Assembly: GCF_003970865.1 (NCBI RefSeq)
Contig: NZ_RXLZ01000036.1
Coordinates: 1 to 51,651 of the forward strand
DNA from: Stenotrophomonas maltophilia
Lineage (GTDB): Bacteria > Pseudomonadota > Gammaproteobacteria > Xanthomonadales > Xanthomonadaceae
DNA length: 51,651 nucleotides
Direction of reading: 5' to 3'
In this document: positions 42,533-51,009 of the stretch, piece by piece
Layout: each line of letters starts with the position of its first letter
How positions within the stretch are numbered: the stretch's first letter is position 1
The notes under the pieces: generated by a model
Seen by the model: only the letters and a program-made list of their open reading frames with translations
Database searches by the model: none
Told to the model about the DNA's origin: nothing
Made by a program: the position numbers and the translations under genes

Positions 42533-45300
42533 GCGGGGTCTCCTTGGCGCAGGGCGGTGAGCGCCTTGCGCAGGCGGGCGATGTCGATGGGTTTGCTCAG
42601 GTAGCCCTGCATGCCACTGGCCAGGCAGCGCTCGCGCTCCTCGGCGGTAGCATTGGCGGTGGCGCCGATCACCGGCACCAGGTTGCCGTCATCGCGCAGC
42701 TGGCGGGCCAGCGCGTGGCCATCCATGCGCGGCATGTTGATGTCGGTCACCACCAGGTCGAAGGACTGCTCACGGCACCGCTGCTGGGCTTCCACGCCGT
42801 CCTGTGCCAGCTCCACGTCGCAGCCGAGGGTGCGCAATTGCTCGGCCAGGATCACCCGGTTGATCGGGTTGTCCTCGACGGCCAGCACGCGCAGGCCCAG
42901 GGGCATCGGTGGTGCCACGCGCGTGGTCTCCGGCTGCGCCGCGCGGTGCTGCTGCACGTTGGCCAGCGCATTGCCGATCGCGGTCATCCCATGCAGGGTC
43001 ACCACCAGGCTGCCATCGGCCGCGGTGATCGGCTGGTCACCGCCCTCGATCGATGCCACTACGCGCGGGCCCGACCAGGCCAGCGGCATCCCGGCTTCGC
43101 CATCCATCAGGATCGCGCCGTCATGGTCCTGCAGCGTCGGCTCGCCAAGCAGGGGCTGCGCGTTGGCACCCCAGCGGCACAGCCAGCCACAGGCACTGTC
43201 GACCAGTTCACGGTCGCGGCCGCGTACCAGGATCGGCGGCTCCGGCAACAGTGCAGGGCCATCCTCGGCAGCGGCAAGCACCGGCAGCGGCAGGCGGACG
43301 CTGAAGCTGCTGCCCAGGCCAGGTTCGCTCACCACCTGCAGCTCGCCGTTCATCAGGCGCACCAGGCGGTCGCTGATGGAGAGTCCCAGGCCGGTGCCCT
43401 GCGCGCTGGCCGCGCCGCGGACCTGGCGGAAAGGTTCGAACAACCGTGCCTGTTCCTCTGCAGCGATGCCCACGCCGGTATCGGTCACCTGCCAGGCCAG
43501 CACGCTCGATTCACCTTCGCGTTGCACCTGGCGCACGCGCAGCACCACCCGGCCATGCTCGGTGAACTTGATCGCATTGCTGAGCAGGTTGCCCAGCACC
43601 TGGCGGATGCGGTCGGCATCACCGAGCACCCGCGTCGGCAGGCGCGGATCGGTACAGACCAGGATCTGCAGGCCCTTGCAGGTAGCCGACGCCGCGAAGC
43701 TGCGCAGCACGCTTTCGGTCAGTTCGCGCGGCGAGAACGCGGCCGGTTCCAGGCTGAGCTGCCCTGACTCGATCTTGGAAACATCCAGCACATCACTGAT
43801 CAACTGCAGCAGGACTGACGAGGAACTCTCGATGGTGCGCAGGTACTGCGACTGCCGGGCGTCCAGCGAAGTGTGTCCCAGCAGCTCCAGCGTACCCAGC
43901 ACACCGTACAGCGGAGTGCGGATTTCATGGCTCATGGTGGCCAGGAACGCGCTCTTGGCCTGGTTGGCCGCATCGGCGGCCTGGCGTGCCGACGACAGTG
44001 CGGCCTGTGCCTGGCGGTGCCGGGAAATATCATGGAAGACGCATAGCAGCACGTCATCGCCCTGGTAGCGGCAGGCTGCGTGCAGCACCTGCAGCTGGCG
44101 TCCGTCGCGGGTGGTGAATTCCAGTCCACGCCCGCGCTCGCCGGCATGTCCGCGCCATGGCGCCTGCCAGTCGCTGTGTTCCCCATCTTCGCCAAGCCAG
44201 TCGCGCAGCAGCTGGTTGGAGAGCAGCAACGCGCGGTCGCTGCGGCGCAGGACGCAGATGCCGACCGGGGCCATGTCGATCACCGTCGAACTGAAATCCA
44301 GGTTCTCAAGCAGGCGGCGGTGTTGCTGCAGGGTCGGCTGGATCAGCTGGAGGTCCACGCGATGCCGCAGCAGGCGTAGCGCGACGCCGGCCAGCAGCAG
44401 CAACAGCACACAGACCAGCAGGGGCGCTGCCAGGTCGCCCAGCAGCAGCTGCGGCGGCAGGTGGTAGACCAACCGCCAGCCATCATTGCCGACACTTTTC
44501 ACCAGCGCTACGCCGCGCGGCAGGCCGCCGCTCCACAGCGTGCCGAAGCTGTCGTCCTGGCGCTGCTGCAGGGTCTTCCAGCCTGCAGCATCCAGCCGCG
44601 GGGCCTGGCTGGACAATGCCGGCTGCCCTGCACGGTCGAGCAGGGCATAGCCGCCGATGCCCTGGCCGTCGATCATGCTCGCCGCCGCTGCGCCATCCAG
44701 CAGCAGCACCAGCCACTGCGTCGGATGGGGGCCCGCTTCTACCGGCTGCGCCAGTGCAACGCCACTGTCACCGGGGCGCAGCCAGTACACCGGGTCGGTC
44801 CCCTCAAGGCTGCCGCTGCGTGCCTGCAGTGCACGCAGTGATGACAGGTGCGCCAGGTCCACGTCGACTTCGCCCCCGGCCAGCCAATGCGCACCGTGTG
44901 CATCGACCAGCAGCAGGCGCGTCTGCAGCGCCTGCAGCGTGTGCTCGGCGCGCGCTGACAACAGCAGGCGTTGGCCAGGCTGGCCGCCAGGCCCCTCCAG
45001 CGGCACCAGGCGCATGCCTTCGCTGTCGGCGGCAGGCGCATCCGGGCTGCCGGCCAGCACCGAATCGCCCAGGTACCGCAGCAGGGCTTCACGTTGGTCG
45101 AAGTAGATCTGGGCCCTGTAGGCCGCTGCATTCATTTCGCGGCGATGGGTCGAGATGTCTTCGGTGAATGCCGTGAGCAGGTAGAACCCGGCCGCAGCGG
45201 CCAGGCAGATGAAGACGCAGACGGTCAGGCAGCGCAGCAACACCGACGCGGTGGTCGATGGCACGGTCTGCTGCAGCGAAGGGCGGGGGAAGCGGAACAT
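42529..45300 (-). CDS. Hybrid histidine kinase lacking an Hpt domain
   Basis: A 923-residue membrane kinase: TM1 (20-43), periplasmic sensor (44-288), TM2 (289-312), PAS-like (330-430), HisKA with H458 ([10 protein letters not shown]), HATPase (560-672), a degenerate receiver-like domain (685-790) and a receiver with D853 (VVTDINMPRMDG). It ends right after the receiver, without Hpt. To pass phosphate to a response regulator it needs an external Hpt, for which the Hpt of the neighbouring kinase is the obvious candidate. It overlaps the EAL gene by 4 bases. The shared promoter motif lies 33-52 bases before its start. Confidence 0.92.
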   Translation of the reverse strand: MFRFPRPSLQQTVPSTTASVLLRCLTVCVFICLAAAAGFYLLTAFTEDISTHRREMNAAAYRAQIYFDQREALLRYLGDSVLAGSPDAPAADSEGMRLVPLEGPGGQPGQRLLLSARAEHTLQALQTRLLLVDAHGAHWLAGGEVDVDLAHLSSLRALQARSGSLEGTDPVYWLRPGDSGVALAQPVEAGPHPTQWLVLLLDGAAAASMIDGQGIGGYALLDRAGQPALSSQAPRLDAAGWKTLQQRQDDSFGTLWSGGLPRGVALVKSVGNDGWRLVYHLPPQLLLGDLAAPLLVCVLLLLLAGVALRLLRHRVDLQLIQPTLQQHRRLLENLDFSSTVIDMAPVGICVLRRSDRALLLSNQLLRDWLGEDGEHSDWQAPWRGHAGERGRGLEFTTRDGRQLQVLHAACRYQGDDVLLCVFHDISRHRQAQAALSSARQAADAANQAKSAFLATMSHEIRTPLYGVLGTLELLGHTSLDARQSQYLRTIESSSSVLLQLISDVLDVSKIESGQLSLEPAAFSPRELTESVLRSFAASATCKGLQILVCTDPRLPTRVLGDADRIRQVLGNLLSNAIKFTEHGRVVLRVRQVQREGESSVLAWQVTDTGVGIAAEEQARLFEPFRQVRGAASAQGTGLGLSISDRLVRLMNGELQVVSEPGLGSSFSVRLPLPVLAAAEDGPALLPEPPILVRGRDRELVDSACGWLCRWGANAQPLLGEPTLQDHDGAILMDGEAGMPLAWSGPRVVASIEGGDQPITAADGSLVVTLHGMTAIGNALANVQQHRAAQPETTRVAPPMPLGLRVLAVEDNPINRVILAEQLRTLGCDVELAQDGVEAQQRCREQSFDLVVTDINMPRMDGHALARQLRDDGNLVPVIGATANATAEERERCLASGMQGYLSKPIDIARLRKALTALRQGDPA

Positions 45301-45306
45301 GCAACG

Positions 45307-45352
45307 ATGCTAGGGAGCGGCGCGGATGGCGCGGAATCAGCTGTTTCCTAAA
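45307..45352 (-). promoter_or_regulatory. Promoter of the kinase/EAL operon with shared activator motif
   Basis: On the minus strand TTTAGGAAACAGCTGATTCC (45352-45333) precedes TAGCAT (45312-45307) by 20 bases. The motif would touch the -35 position, as a class II activator site does. GGAA and TTCC form an inverted repeat with an 8-base gap. The start codon is only 6 bases after the proposed -10 box, which is close to a leaderless mRNA; the true -10 may therefore lie elsewhere. Confidence 0.55.
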
Positions 45353-45408
45353 ATCCCCCGCCGGTCGGCCGGTCTGGAGCATACGCGTGGGTACCGTTCA
45401 GGCGGCGG

Positions 45409-45435
45409 AAAAAAGAACCCCCGCCGAAGCGGGGG
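45409..45435 (-). terminator. Intrinsic terminator of the TonB-dependent receptor gene
   Basis: On the minus strand CCCCCGC-TTCG-GCGGGGG is followed by TTCTTTTTT. The stem has 7 bp with a stable TTCG tetraloop. It ends 28 bases after the receptor stop and prevents reading into the kinase operon. Confidence 0.92.
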
Positions 45436-45462
45436 CCTCCTGTATCGGCAGTGGCCGGGTAC

Positions 45463-48219
45463 TTACAGCGCGCTGCCACCGAACTTGTGGGTGTACTGCA
45501 GGTTGATGGTGCGGCCGACGCTGTCGAACCAGGACACGTCGTAGTACGGATACGCGGTGTAGGTGGCGTCCTTCGGCGGCATCTTGTTGAAGACGTTGAC
45601 CACCGACAGCGACAGGCGCGAGTGGTCGTCGAAGCGGTACTGCAGCGATGCGTTGTAGCGGTAGGCCGCCTTGATGTACGGGCTGTCACCGCTGTCCCAC
45701 TCGAAGGTCTGGGCGTAGCTGTCATAGGTTGGCAGCTTGCCCAGTCGTGAACCGTAGACCGTGGCCGACCATGCAGCCTTCTCCCAGGTCACGCTCAGGC
45801 TGGTCTTGGTGCGCGGAATATCGAAACCGCTGTTGACTGCGAACTGATCTTCGACGGGGTCACCGGGGTAACGCTGGAAATCGTGCTTCTTCACCCAGGT
45901 GTGGGTGCCGTTGAGGATGAAATCACCGATGCCGGTCTGCAGGCGGTAGCGCAGGCCGACGTCGATGCCGGAGGTCGATTCGCGGGCGACGTTGATCGGG
46001 GCGACACGCACGCCGTACAGGCGGCCATCACTGGTGCGGGTGATGCGGTCGAGCGCGTCCACGCAGGTCGGTGAATTGATGTCGGCAGTACCCAGGCGGC
46101 AGTTCGCTTCGTTGGCCAGGATCGTGCGCACGTCCATGTCCTGCACCTGCTTGCGCATGTCGATGTCGAACCAGTCCACCGACAGGTCCAGGCCGATCGC
46201 GGGCGACCAGACGAAGCCGGCACTCCACGAGGTGCTGGTTTCCGGATCGAGCTGGCGGTTGCCGGTACGGCTGCGGATGATGCTGACGTCTTCGTCGCAT
46301 TCGGTGCCATTGGCGCGACAGTCGTACAGATCGACTACGTCAGTCTCGTCGTTGCCCGGGCCGGCGAATACATAGTGCAGGTCCGGTGCGCGGAACGCGG
46401 TGCCATACGAACCTCGTACCAGCAGGGTGTCGATCGGGCGCCATTCCAGGCCACCGCTCCAGGTCGCCTTGCCGATGGTGTGGCCGGAATAGCGGTACTG
46501 GTCGTAGCGGCCTGCCACGCTCAGGTTGACCGTCTCGTGCAGCGGCATGCGCAGCTCGGCCGCCGTGGCCCAGCGGTTGCGCGAACCCTTGCCGTCCGAA
46601 TCCTTCCAGCTGTAGTAGTAGTACTGGGTCGCCAGCGGATCGGGATTGAGCGAGTACGCCTGCTGGCCCACTTCCACGGTCGCGGCGAAACCGGCATCAC
46701 CGCCCGGCAGGCCGAACAGCGCGGAATTGGTCAGCGTGAACGCAGCCGTCTCGGTGCGGGACTTCGGGGTGTAGGTGGTGCGCGCTGCGATCGAATCGTA
46801 CTCGGCGCGGGTCAGCGGCCGGTACAGGCGCGACGGGTCGGCATTGAAAATCGGGAATATGTTGCCTTCGTCATCGGTGTAATCGCCTAGCTGCGGGCCC
46901 AGGAACAGGTCGTTGGCCTTGGCGGCGATGATCTTCGCCCAACTGATCCGCGACTGGTACTGCGAGTGGCTCAGTGCAGCTTCATAGTCCCAGTTGCCGG
47001 TCAAGTTGCCCTTGAAGCCGGTGGTCACGCTGAAGGTCTTCTGCGTGCTGCGTACCATGCCGTTGCGCAGGCCGCCCATCTCTTCGGGCGAAAACTGTCG
47101 GTTCCAGGATTCGATCTGTGGATCGGCCTCCGTGCTGGCAATGTTTCTGAAATAGCCTGCTTCATTGCCGTCTGAGCTCATGTAGCCCCAGGAGGTAACA
47201 TCGCGCATCATCGACATCGTGTGATAGCCCAGCTGCACGTCGGCGAACCACTGCTGGCTGTTGTCGAAGTCGTAGCTGAGCGAAGCGTAGCCGTTGGCGC
47301 CGCGTCGCTTGCTGAGGATGGTGCCGTAGCCGATTGACGTATCGCTGCCGCAGTACCAGCCGGAGCGCGGCCGGTAGGCATGGTAAGTGCTGCCCTGGTT
47401 CTGCCCGGCCAGCCCTTCGCAGGTGGCTGCGCCCGGATCCAGGTAGGCGTCGTTACCGTCCGTGCGCAGATAGGCGCGGCGAGCGGCACGCGTACGTTCA
47501 GTCGGCGCGTCCTGGGTCGAATCCTGGATATCGCGTTCGTACGCCCACAGCGGGCTCTGCGACTGCAGCTCGACGCTGTACACCGCGTTGAAATTGCCGC
47601 GGCTGAAACCGCTGGCCAGGCTCATGTCGAACGAGTCGCCACCGCCTTCGCTGGTGGTGCCCATGCGCATGTCGATCGTGGTGCCGTCGGCCTTCTTCTT
47701 CAGGATGAAGTTGACCACGCCGGCGATCGCGTCCGAACCGTAGATGGCCGAGGCGCTGCCGGTCAGCACTTCGATGCGCTCGATCATCCCCAGCGGGATG
47801 TTGGAGACATCGGTGAAGTTGCTGCGCCCCTTGAACGGCATCGGGAAGTCGGCGATACGGCGGCCATTGACCAGCACCAGCGTGTGGTTCGGGCCCAGGC
47901 CGCGCAGGTCCACCTGCTGGGCGCCCGGCGAGAAGTCGGCGCCGCTGGAGGACTGCTGGCTCTGGGTCTCACCTCCGTTCTGGGTCATCGAGCGCAGCAC
48001 GTCGGGCACGCTGGTGAAGCCGCTGGAACGGATCTGCTCGGCGCTGATCACCGTGATCGGGGCGGGGCCTTCCACCTGGGCGCGCGGAATGCGCGAACCG
48101 GTGACCTGCACCGCATCCAGTTGTTGAACCGAAGAGGAAGCCGGTGCCTGGGCCGCCGCGGAAGCAGCCACGCCCATCAACGCCAGCTGGATCGACCACG
48201 CCATCGCCTTTCTACGCAT
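45463..48219 (-). CDS. TonB-dependent outer-membrane receptor
   Basis: A 918-residue receptor with signal peptide (SIQLALMGVAASAAAQA), a TonB-box-like segment (LDAVQVTGSRIPR), a plug domain (about 60-175, with VDLRGLGPNHTLVLVNGRR and EVLTGSASAIYGSDAIAGVVN) and a 22-strand barrel ending in INLQYTHKFGGSAL. It belongs to the large Xanthomonadaceae group of substrate transporters, not clearly to siderophore receptors. It is divergent from a cyanophycinase-like gene, with an operator-like palindrome between them, so its substrate may be a peptide or cyanophycin fragment. ATG 48219 was chosen because it starts the signal peptide. Confidence 0.92.
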   Translation of the reverse strand: MRRKAMAWSIQLALMGVAASAAAQAPASSSVQQLDAVQVTGSRIPRAQVEGPAPITVISAEQIRSSGFTSVPDVLRSMTQNGGETQSQQSSSGADFSPGAQQVDLRGLGPNHTLVLVNGRRIADFPMPFKGRSNFTDVSNIPLGMIERIEVLTGSASAIYGSDAIAGVVNFILKKKADGTTIDMRMGTTSEGGGDSFDMSLASGFSRGNFNAVYSVELQSQSPLWAYERDIQDSTQDAPTERTRAARRAYLRTDGNDAYLDPGAATCEGLAGQNQGSTYHAYRPRSGWYCGSDTSIGYGTILSKRRGANGYASLSYDFDNSQQWFADVQLGYHTMSMMRDVTSWGYMSSDGNEAGYFRNIASTEADPQIESWNRQFSPEEMGGLRNGMVRSTQKTFSVTTGFKGNLTGNWDYEAALSHSQYQSRISWAKIIAAKANDLFLGPQLGDYTDDEGNIFPIFNADPSRLYRPLTRAEYDSIAARTTYTPKSRTETAAFTLTNSALFGLPGGDAGFAATVEVGQQAYSLNPDPLATQYYYYSWKDSDGKGSRNRWATAAELRMPLHETVNLSVAGRYDQYRYSGHTIGKATWSGGLEWRPIDTLLVRGSYGTAFRAPDLHYVFAGPGNDETDVVDLYDCRANGTECDEDVSIIRSRTGNRQLDPETSTSWSAGFVWSPAIGLDLSVDWFDIDMRKQVQDMDVRTILANEANCRLGTADINSPTCVDALDRITRTSDGRLYGVRVAPINVARESTSGIDVGLRYRLQTGIGDFILNGTHTWVKKHDFQRYPGDPVEDQFAVNSGFDIPRTKTSLSVTWEKAAWSATVYGSRLGKLPTYDSYAQTFEWDSGDSPYIKAAYRYNASLQYRFDDHSRLSLSVVNVFNKMPPKDATYTAYPYYDVSWFDSVGRTINLQYTHKFGGSAL

Positions 48220-48349
48220 GAGGAATTCTCGGAAGTGAAGCCGGCCCGCAGAGGAGGGGCCCTGTCCCCCATTCAGATTTCTGGAATGGGCGCGCGCATT
48301 TAACGCCTTTTTTATGCCCTTGACTACTGGGTCCCTATCTGGCAAAGAG

Positions 48350-48363
48350 TGAAAACGCTTGCA
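48350..48363. promoter_or_regulatory. LacI-family operator-like palindrome
   Basis: TGAAAACGCTTGCA fits the LacI/GalR consensus TGNAANCGNTTNCA at every fixed position, with the central CG. It lies 27 bases before the cyanophycinase-like start and 131 bases upstream of the divergent receptor start, within the 170-base shared region. No LacI-family gene is in the window, so the regulator would act from elsewhere. Confidence 0.6.
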
Positions 48364-48389
48364 AGTCGATTTTGTTCAGGGAGATCAAG

Positions 48390-49409
48390 ATGCGACGCCT
48401 CCATCGGACCCTGCGTGCCCCCTTCGCCTGGCTGGCGCTGCTGGTGTTGGCCGTGCCGGTGGCCGCCCTTGCGCAGGACCTGCAGGGCCCGGGCTTCGCC
48501 TACTACGAAGCAGGGGATCTCGACGCACCCCGGCCGGGTCCGCGCGCGCCGGCCATGATGCTGATGGGCGGTGGCGAATGGGTGCCGGAGGCCTTTCACT
48601 GGTGGCTGAAGCAGGCTGGCAATGGCCGCGTGCTGATCCTGCGTGCATCTGGCAGTGACGAGCTGCAGGACCGCCTGTATCGCGAGATTGGCGGGACCAC
48701 CGCAGTGCAGACGCTGGTGTTCGACAGTCGCCGTGGTGCCGATGATCCGGCGGTGCTGCGCGTGGTTGCCGCAGCCGATGCCATCTTCATCGCCGGTGGT
48801 GACCAGTCGCGCTACATCCGCTTCTGGAAGGGCACTGCGCTCAACCGCGCGCTCAACGCCCATGTGCGCGCCGGCAAGCCGATTGCCGGTACCAGCGCTG
48901 GGCTCGCCATCCTCGGTGGCTATGCCTACGGTGCGATGGACGGCGGCAGCATCACCTCCGCTGGAGCGCTGGCCGACCCGATGGGCAGCGCGGTGACCAT
49001 GGACAGTGGCTTCCTGCAGATGCCCTACCTGCAGCGCGTGGTCACCGACACCCACTTCGACAAGCGCGATCGGCTCGGCCGCCTGATCGTATTCGTGGCG
49101 CGCGCCGCCCAGGACAGTGGCGACCCTGACATCGTCGGCATCGGCGTCGACGAGGACACCGCCCTGTGCGTGGAGCCCGATGGCCAGGCACAGGTCTACA
49201 GTGCTGACGGCGAGGGCAAGGTCTGGGTGGTCAGCCCCGGCCGCGATGCCGACCGCCTGGTCGAGGGCGAGCCGCTGCGCTTCCACGCGGTGCCGGTAAC
49301 GGTGGTCGCCAGCGGCAGTCGCATGCGCCTGGATGACTTCCAGGCCGAGGCCGACTACCAGGCCATGGCCGATGTCAGCGACGGCGAGATGGAGTTCACG
49401 CTTCGGTAG
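48390..49409 (+). CDS. Exported cyanophycinase-like peptidase (S51 family)
   Basis: A 339-residue protein with a signal peptide (LALLVLAVPVAALAQ). The S51 fold is marked by the nucleophile elbow AGTSAG with S169, the GGDQ segment (137-140 region) and the conserved stretch TDTHFDKRDRLGRL, followed by GIGVDEDTAL. Cyanophycinases cut multi-L-arginyl-poly-aspartate into beta-Asp-Arg dipeptides; the family also contains alpha-aspartyl dipeptidases, which are shorter and lack the signal. The neighbour is an isoaspartyl peptidase, which strengthens the cyanophycin reading. ATG 48390 has GGGAGA upstream. Confidence 0.85.
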   Translation: MRRLHRTLRAPFAWLALLVLAVPVAALAQDLQGPGFAYYEAGDLDAPRPGPRAPAMMLMGGGEWVPEAFHWWLKQAGNGRVLILRASGSDELQDRLYREIGGTTAVQTLVFDSRRGADDPAVLRVVAAADAIFIAGGDQSRYIRFWKGTALNRALNAHVRAGKPIAGTSAGLAILGGYAYGAMDGGSITSAGALADPMGSAVTMDSGFLQMPYLQRVVTDTHFDKRDRLGRLIVFVARAAQDSGDPDIVGIGVDEDTALCVEPDGQAQVYSADGEGKVWVVSPGRDADRLVEGEPLRFHAVPVTVVASGSRMRLDDFQAEADYQAMADVSDGEMEFTLR

Positions 49410-49465
49410 TGCCGGCCGCTGGCCTTCCCTGATTCGCCCCTTGCCGGCCAGCGGCTGGCACTACC
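49407..49465. repeat. Facing pair of GTAG repeats (SMAG-like) forming a long hairpin
   Basis: GTAG at 49407 and CTAC at 49462-49465 bound a 59-base element. Its 19-base arms pair with one mismatch (core GCCGCTGGCC). It overlaps the stop codon of the cyanophycinase-like gene and lies before the isoaspartyl peptidase gene. In the transcript it would be a very stable hairpin, reducing read-through between the two genes. Confidence 0.85.
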
Positions 49466-49504
49466 CTGCAATCCATTCCCTCGTTACTGCTGGAGACGTA
49501 TCCG

Positions 49505-50521
49505 ATGAAACTGCGCCTGGCGCTGTCCGCACTGTTGTCCCTGCCCATGCTTGCCCAGGCCGTGCCGGCCACCTCACCGCTGCTGGTCATCCACGGCGGC
49601 GCCGGCGTCGAGCGCAAGGACCTGTCGCCGGCCGAGGAAAAGGCCGCACGTGACGCGCTGCGGGCGGCCCTGTTGAAGGGGCATGCGGAGCTGGCAGCGG
49701 GTCGCCCCGCGCTGGCCGCAGTCACCGCCGCGATCACCGTGCTGGAGGACGATCCCACCTTCAACGCCGGCAAGGGCGCCGTGTTCACCCACGACGGCCA
49801 CAACGAGCTGGATGCGGCGGTCATGGACGGCGCGAGCCAGGCGGCGGGTGCGGTGGCGGGCGTGCAGCGGGTGCGCAACCCGATCCTGCTGGCGCAGACC
49901 GTGATGCAGAAGTCCCGGCACGTGATGATGGTCGGGCAGGGCGCCGAAGCCTTCGCGGTCGAGCAGGGCATTTCTCTGGTCGATCCCTCCTACTTCCGTA
50001 CAGAGAAGCGCTGGCAGCAGCTGCAGCGTGCACTGAAGGAAGAGGCCAGCGGCCAGGCGCATGCCGATCTGGAGACCGCAAAGCATTTCGGGACCGTCGG
50101 TGCAGTCGCATTGGATGTACAGGGACACCTGGCCGCCGGTACCTCCACTGGCGGCATGACCAACAAGCGTTACGGCCGGGTGGGTGACTCGCCGATCATC
50201 GGTGCCGGCACCTGGGCCGACGCACGCTGCGCAGTGTCCGGCACCGGGTGGGGCGAGTACTACATCCGCACCGCTGCCGCGCACGAGATCTGTGCACGCA
50301 TGCGCTACCAGGGGCAGACGCCGGAGCAGGCCGGCAAGGGTGTGATCAACGAGTCGATTCCGCAGATGGGCGGCGACGGCGGTGCGATCGTGCTCGGCGC
50401 AGACGGAAAAATGGCAACACCGTTCAACACCCAGGGCATGTATCGAGGCTGGATCGGCGGCGACGGCGTCCCTCATATCGCAATTTTCGCCAACGAGACC
50501 CTGCCGGTCCCGGGGCAATAA
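49505..50521 (+). CDS. iaaA: Exported isoaspartyl peptidase / L-asparaginase (Ntn hydrolase)
   Basis: A 338-residue plant-type asparaginase with a signal peptide (RLALSALLSLPMLAQAVPA). The proenzyme is cut before the catalytic threonine T197 in FGTVGAVALD; the substrate-binding GTSTGGMTNKRYGRVGDSP and the N-terminal VIHGGAG are typical. It removes beta-aspartyl residues from peptides. Being exported and next to an exported cyanophycinase-like enzyme, it probably degrades beta-Asp dipeptides in the periplasm. In most family members from enterics the enzyme is cytoplasmic, so the signal peptide is notable. Confidence 0.92.
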   Translation: MKLRLALSALLSLPMLAQAVPATSPLLVIHGGAGVERKDLSPAEEKAARDALRAALLKGHAELAAGRPALAAVTAAITVLEDDPTFNAGKGAVFTHDGHNELDAAVMDGASQAAGAVAGVQRVRNPILLAQTVMQKSRHVMMVGQGAEAFAVEQGISLVDPSYFRTEKRWQQLQRALKEEASGQAHADLETAKHFGTVGAVALDVQGHLAAGTSTGGMTNKRYGRVGDSPIIGAGTWADARCAVSGTGWGEYYIRTAAAHEICARMRYQGQTPEQAGKGVINESIPQMGGDGGAIVLGADGKMATPFNTQGMYRGWIGGDGVPHIAIFANETLPVPGQ

Positions 50522-50573
50522 CCTTGCGTATCAATGGGTTTGCGACAGCGTGTGAAAAAAGTGGAAAAAAGCG

Positions 50574-50602
50574 TTGACAGCCCCCCGTCCCATCAGCAGA
50601 AT
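50574..50602 (+). promoter_or_regulatory. Promoter of the tRNA-tuf operon
   Basis: A perfect -35 TTGACA (50574-50579), a 17-bp spacer and CAGAAT (50597-50602, 4 of 6 matches) are followed by a GC-rich discriminator (AAGCGGC), as in stable-RNA promoters under stringent control. tRNA-Tyr starts 57 bases downstream. Confidence 0.75.
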
Positions 50603-50658
50603 AAGCGGCTCACCACCACACACCGCAACGCTTCGGCGGCAGCGGAATGGGGTGGTAA

Positions 50659-50744
50659 GGAGGGATACCCAAGCGGCCAACGGGGGCAGACTGTAAATCT
50701 GCTGGCTTACGCCTTCGGTGGTTCGAATCCACCTCCCTCCACCA
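50659..50744 (+). tRNA. tRNA-Tyr (anticodon GTA)
   Basis: The acceptor GGAGGGA pairs with TCCCTCC, followed by A and an encoded CCA. The anticodon loop CTGTAAA gives GTA. A long variable arm, as usual for tRNA-Tyr, explains the length of 86 bases. Confidence 0.97.
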
Positions 50745-50768
50745 GTTTCACGTTGTGACATTCCCGGC

Positions 50769-50842
<74 letters not shown>

Positions 50843-50891
50843 TTGAATGAACTTTGAATATTATCGAGTTCATGTCATAATGCAAAACTCG

Positions 50892-50967
<76 letters not shown>

Positions 50968-51009
50968 TCTTAAGCATCACCTCTCAGACGAATTCGAGAT
51001 AAGCAGCCA

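Noticed and set aside
48320..48348. TTGACT as a -35 box for the cyanophycinase-like gene
   Set aside because: No acceptable -10 hexamer lies 16-18 bases downstream, so the promoter was not called.
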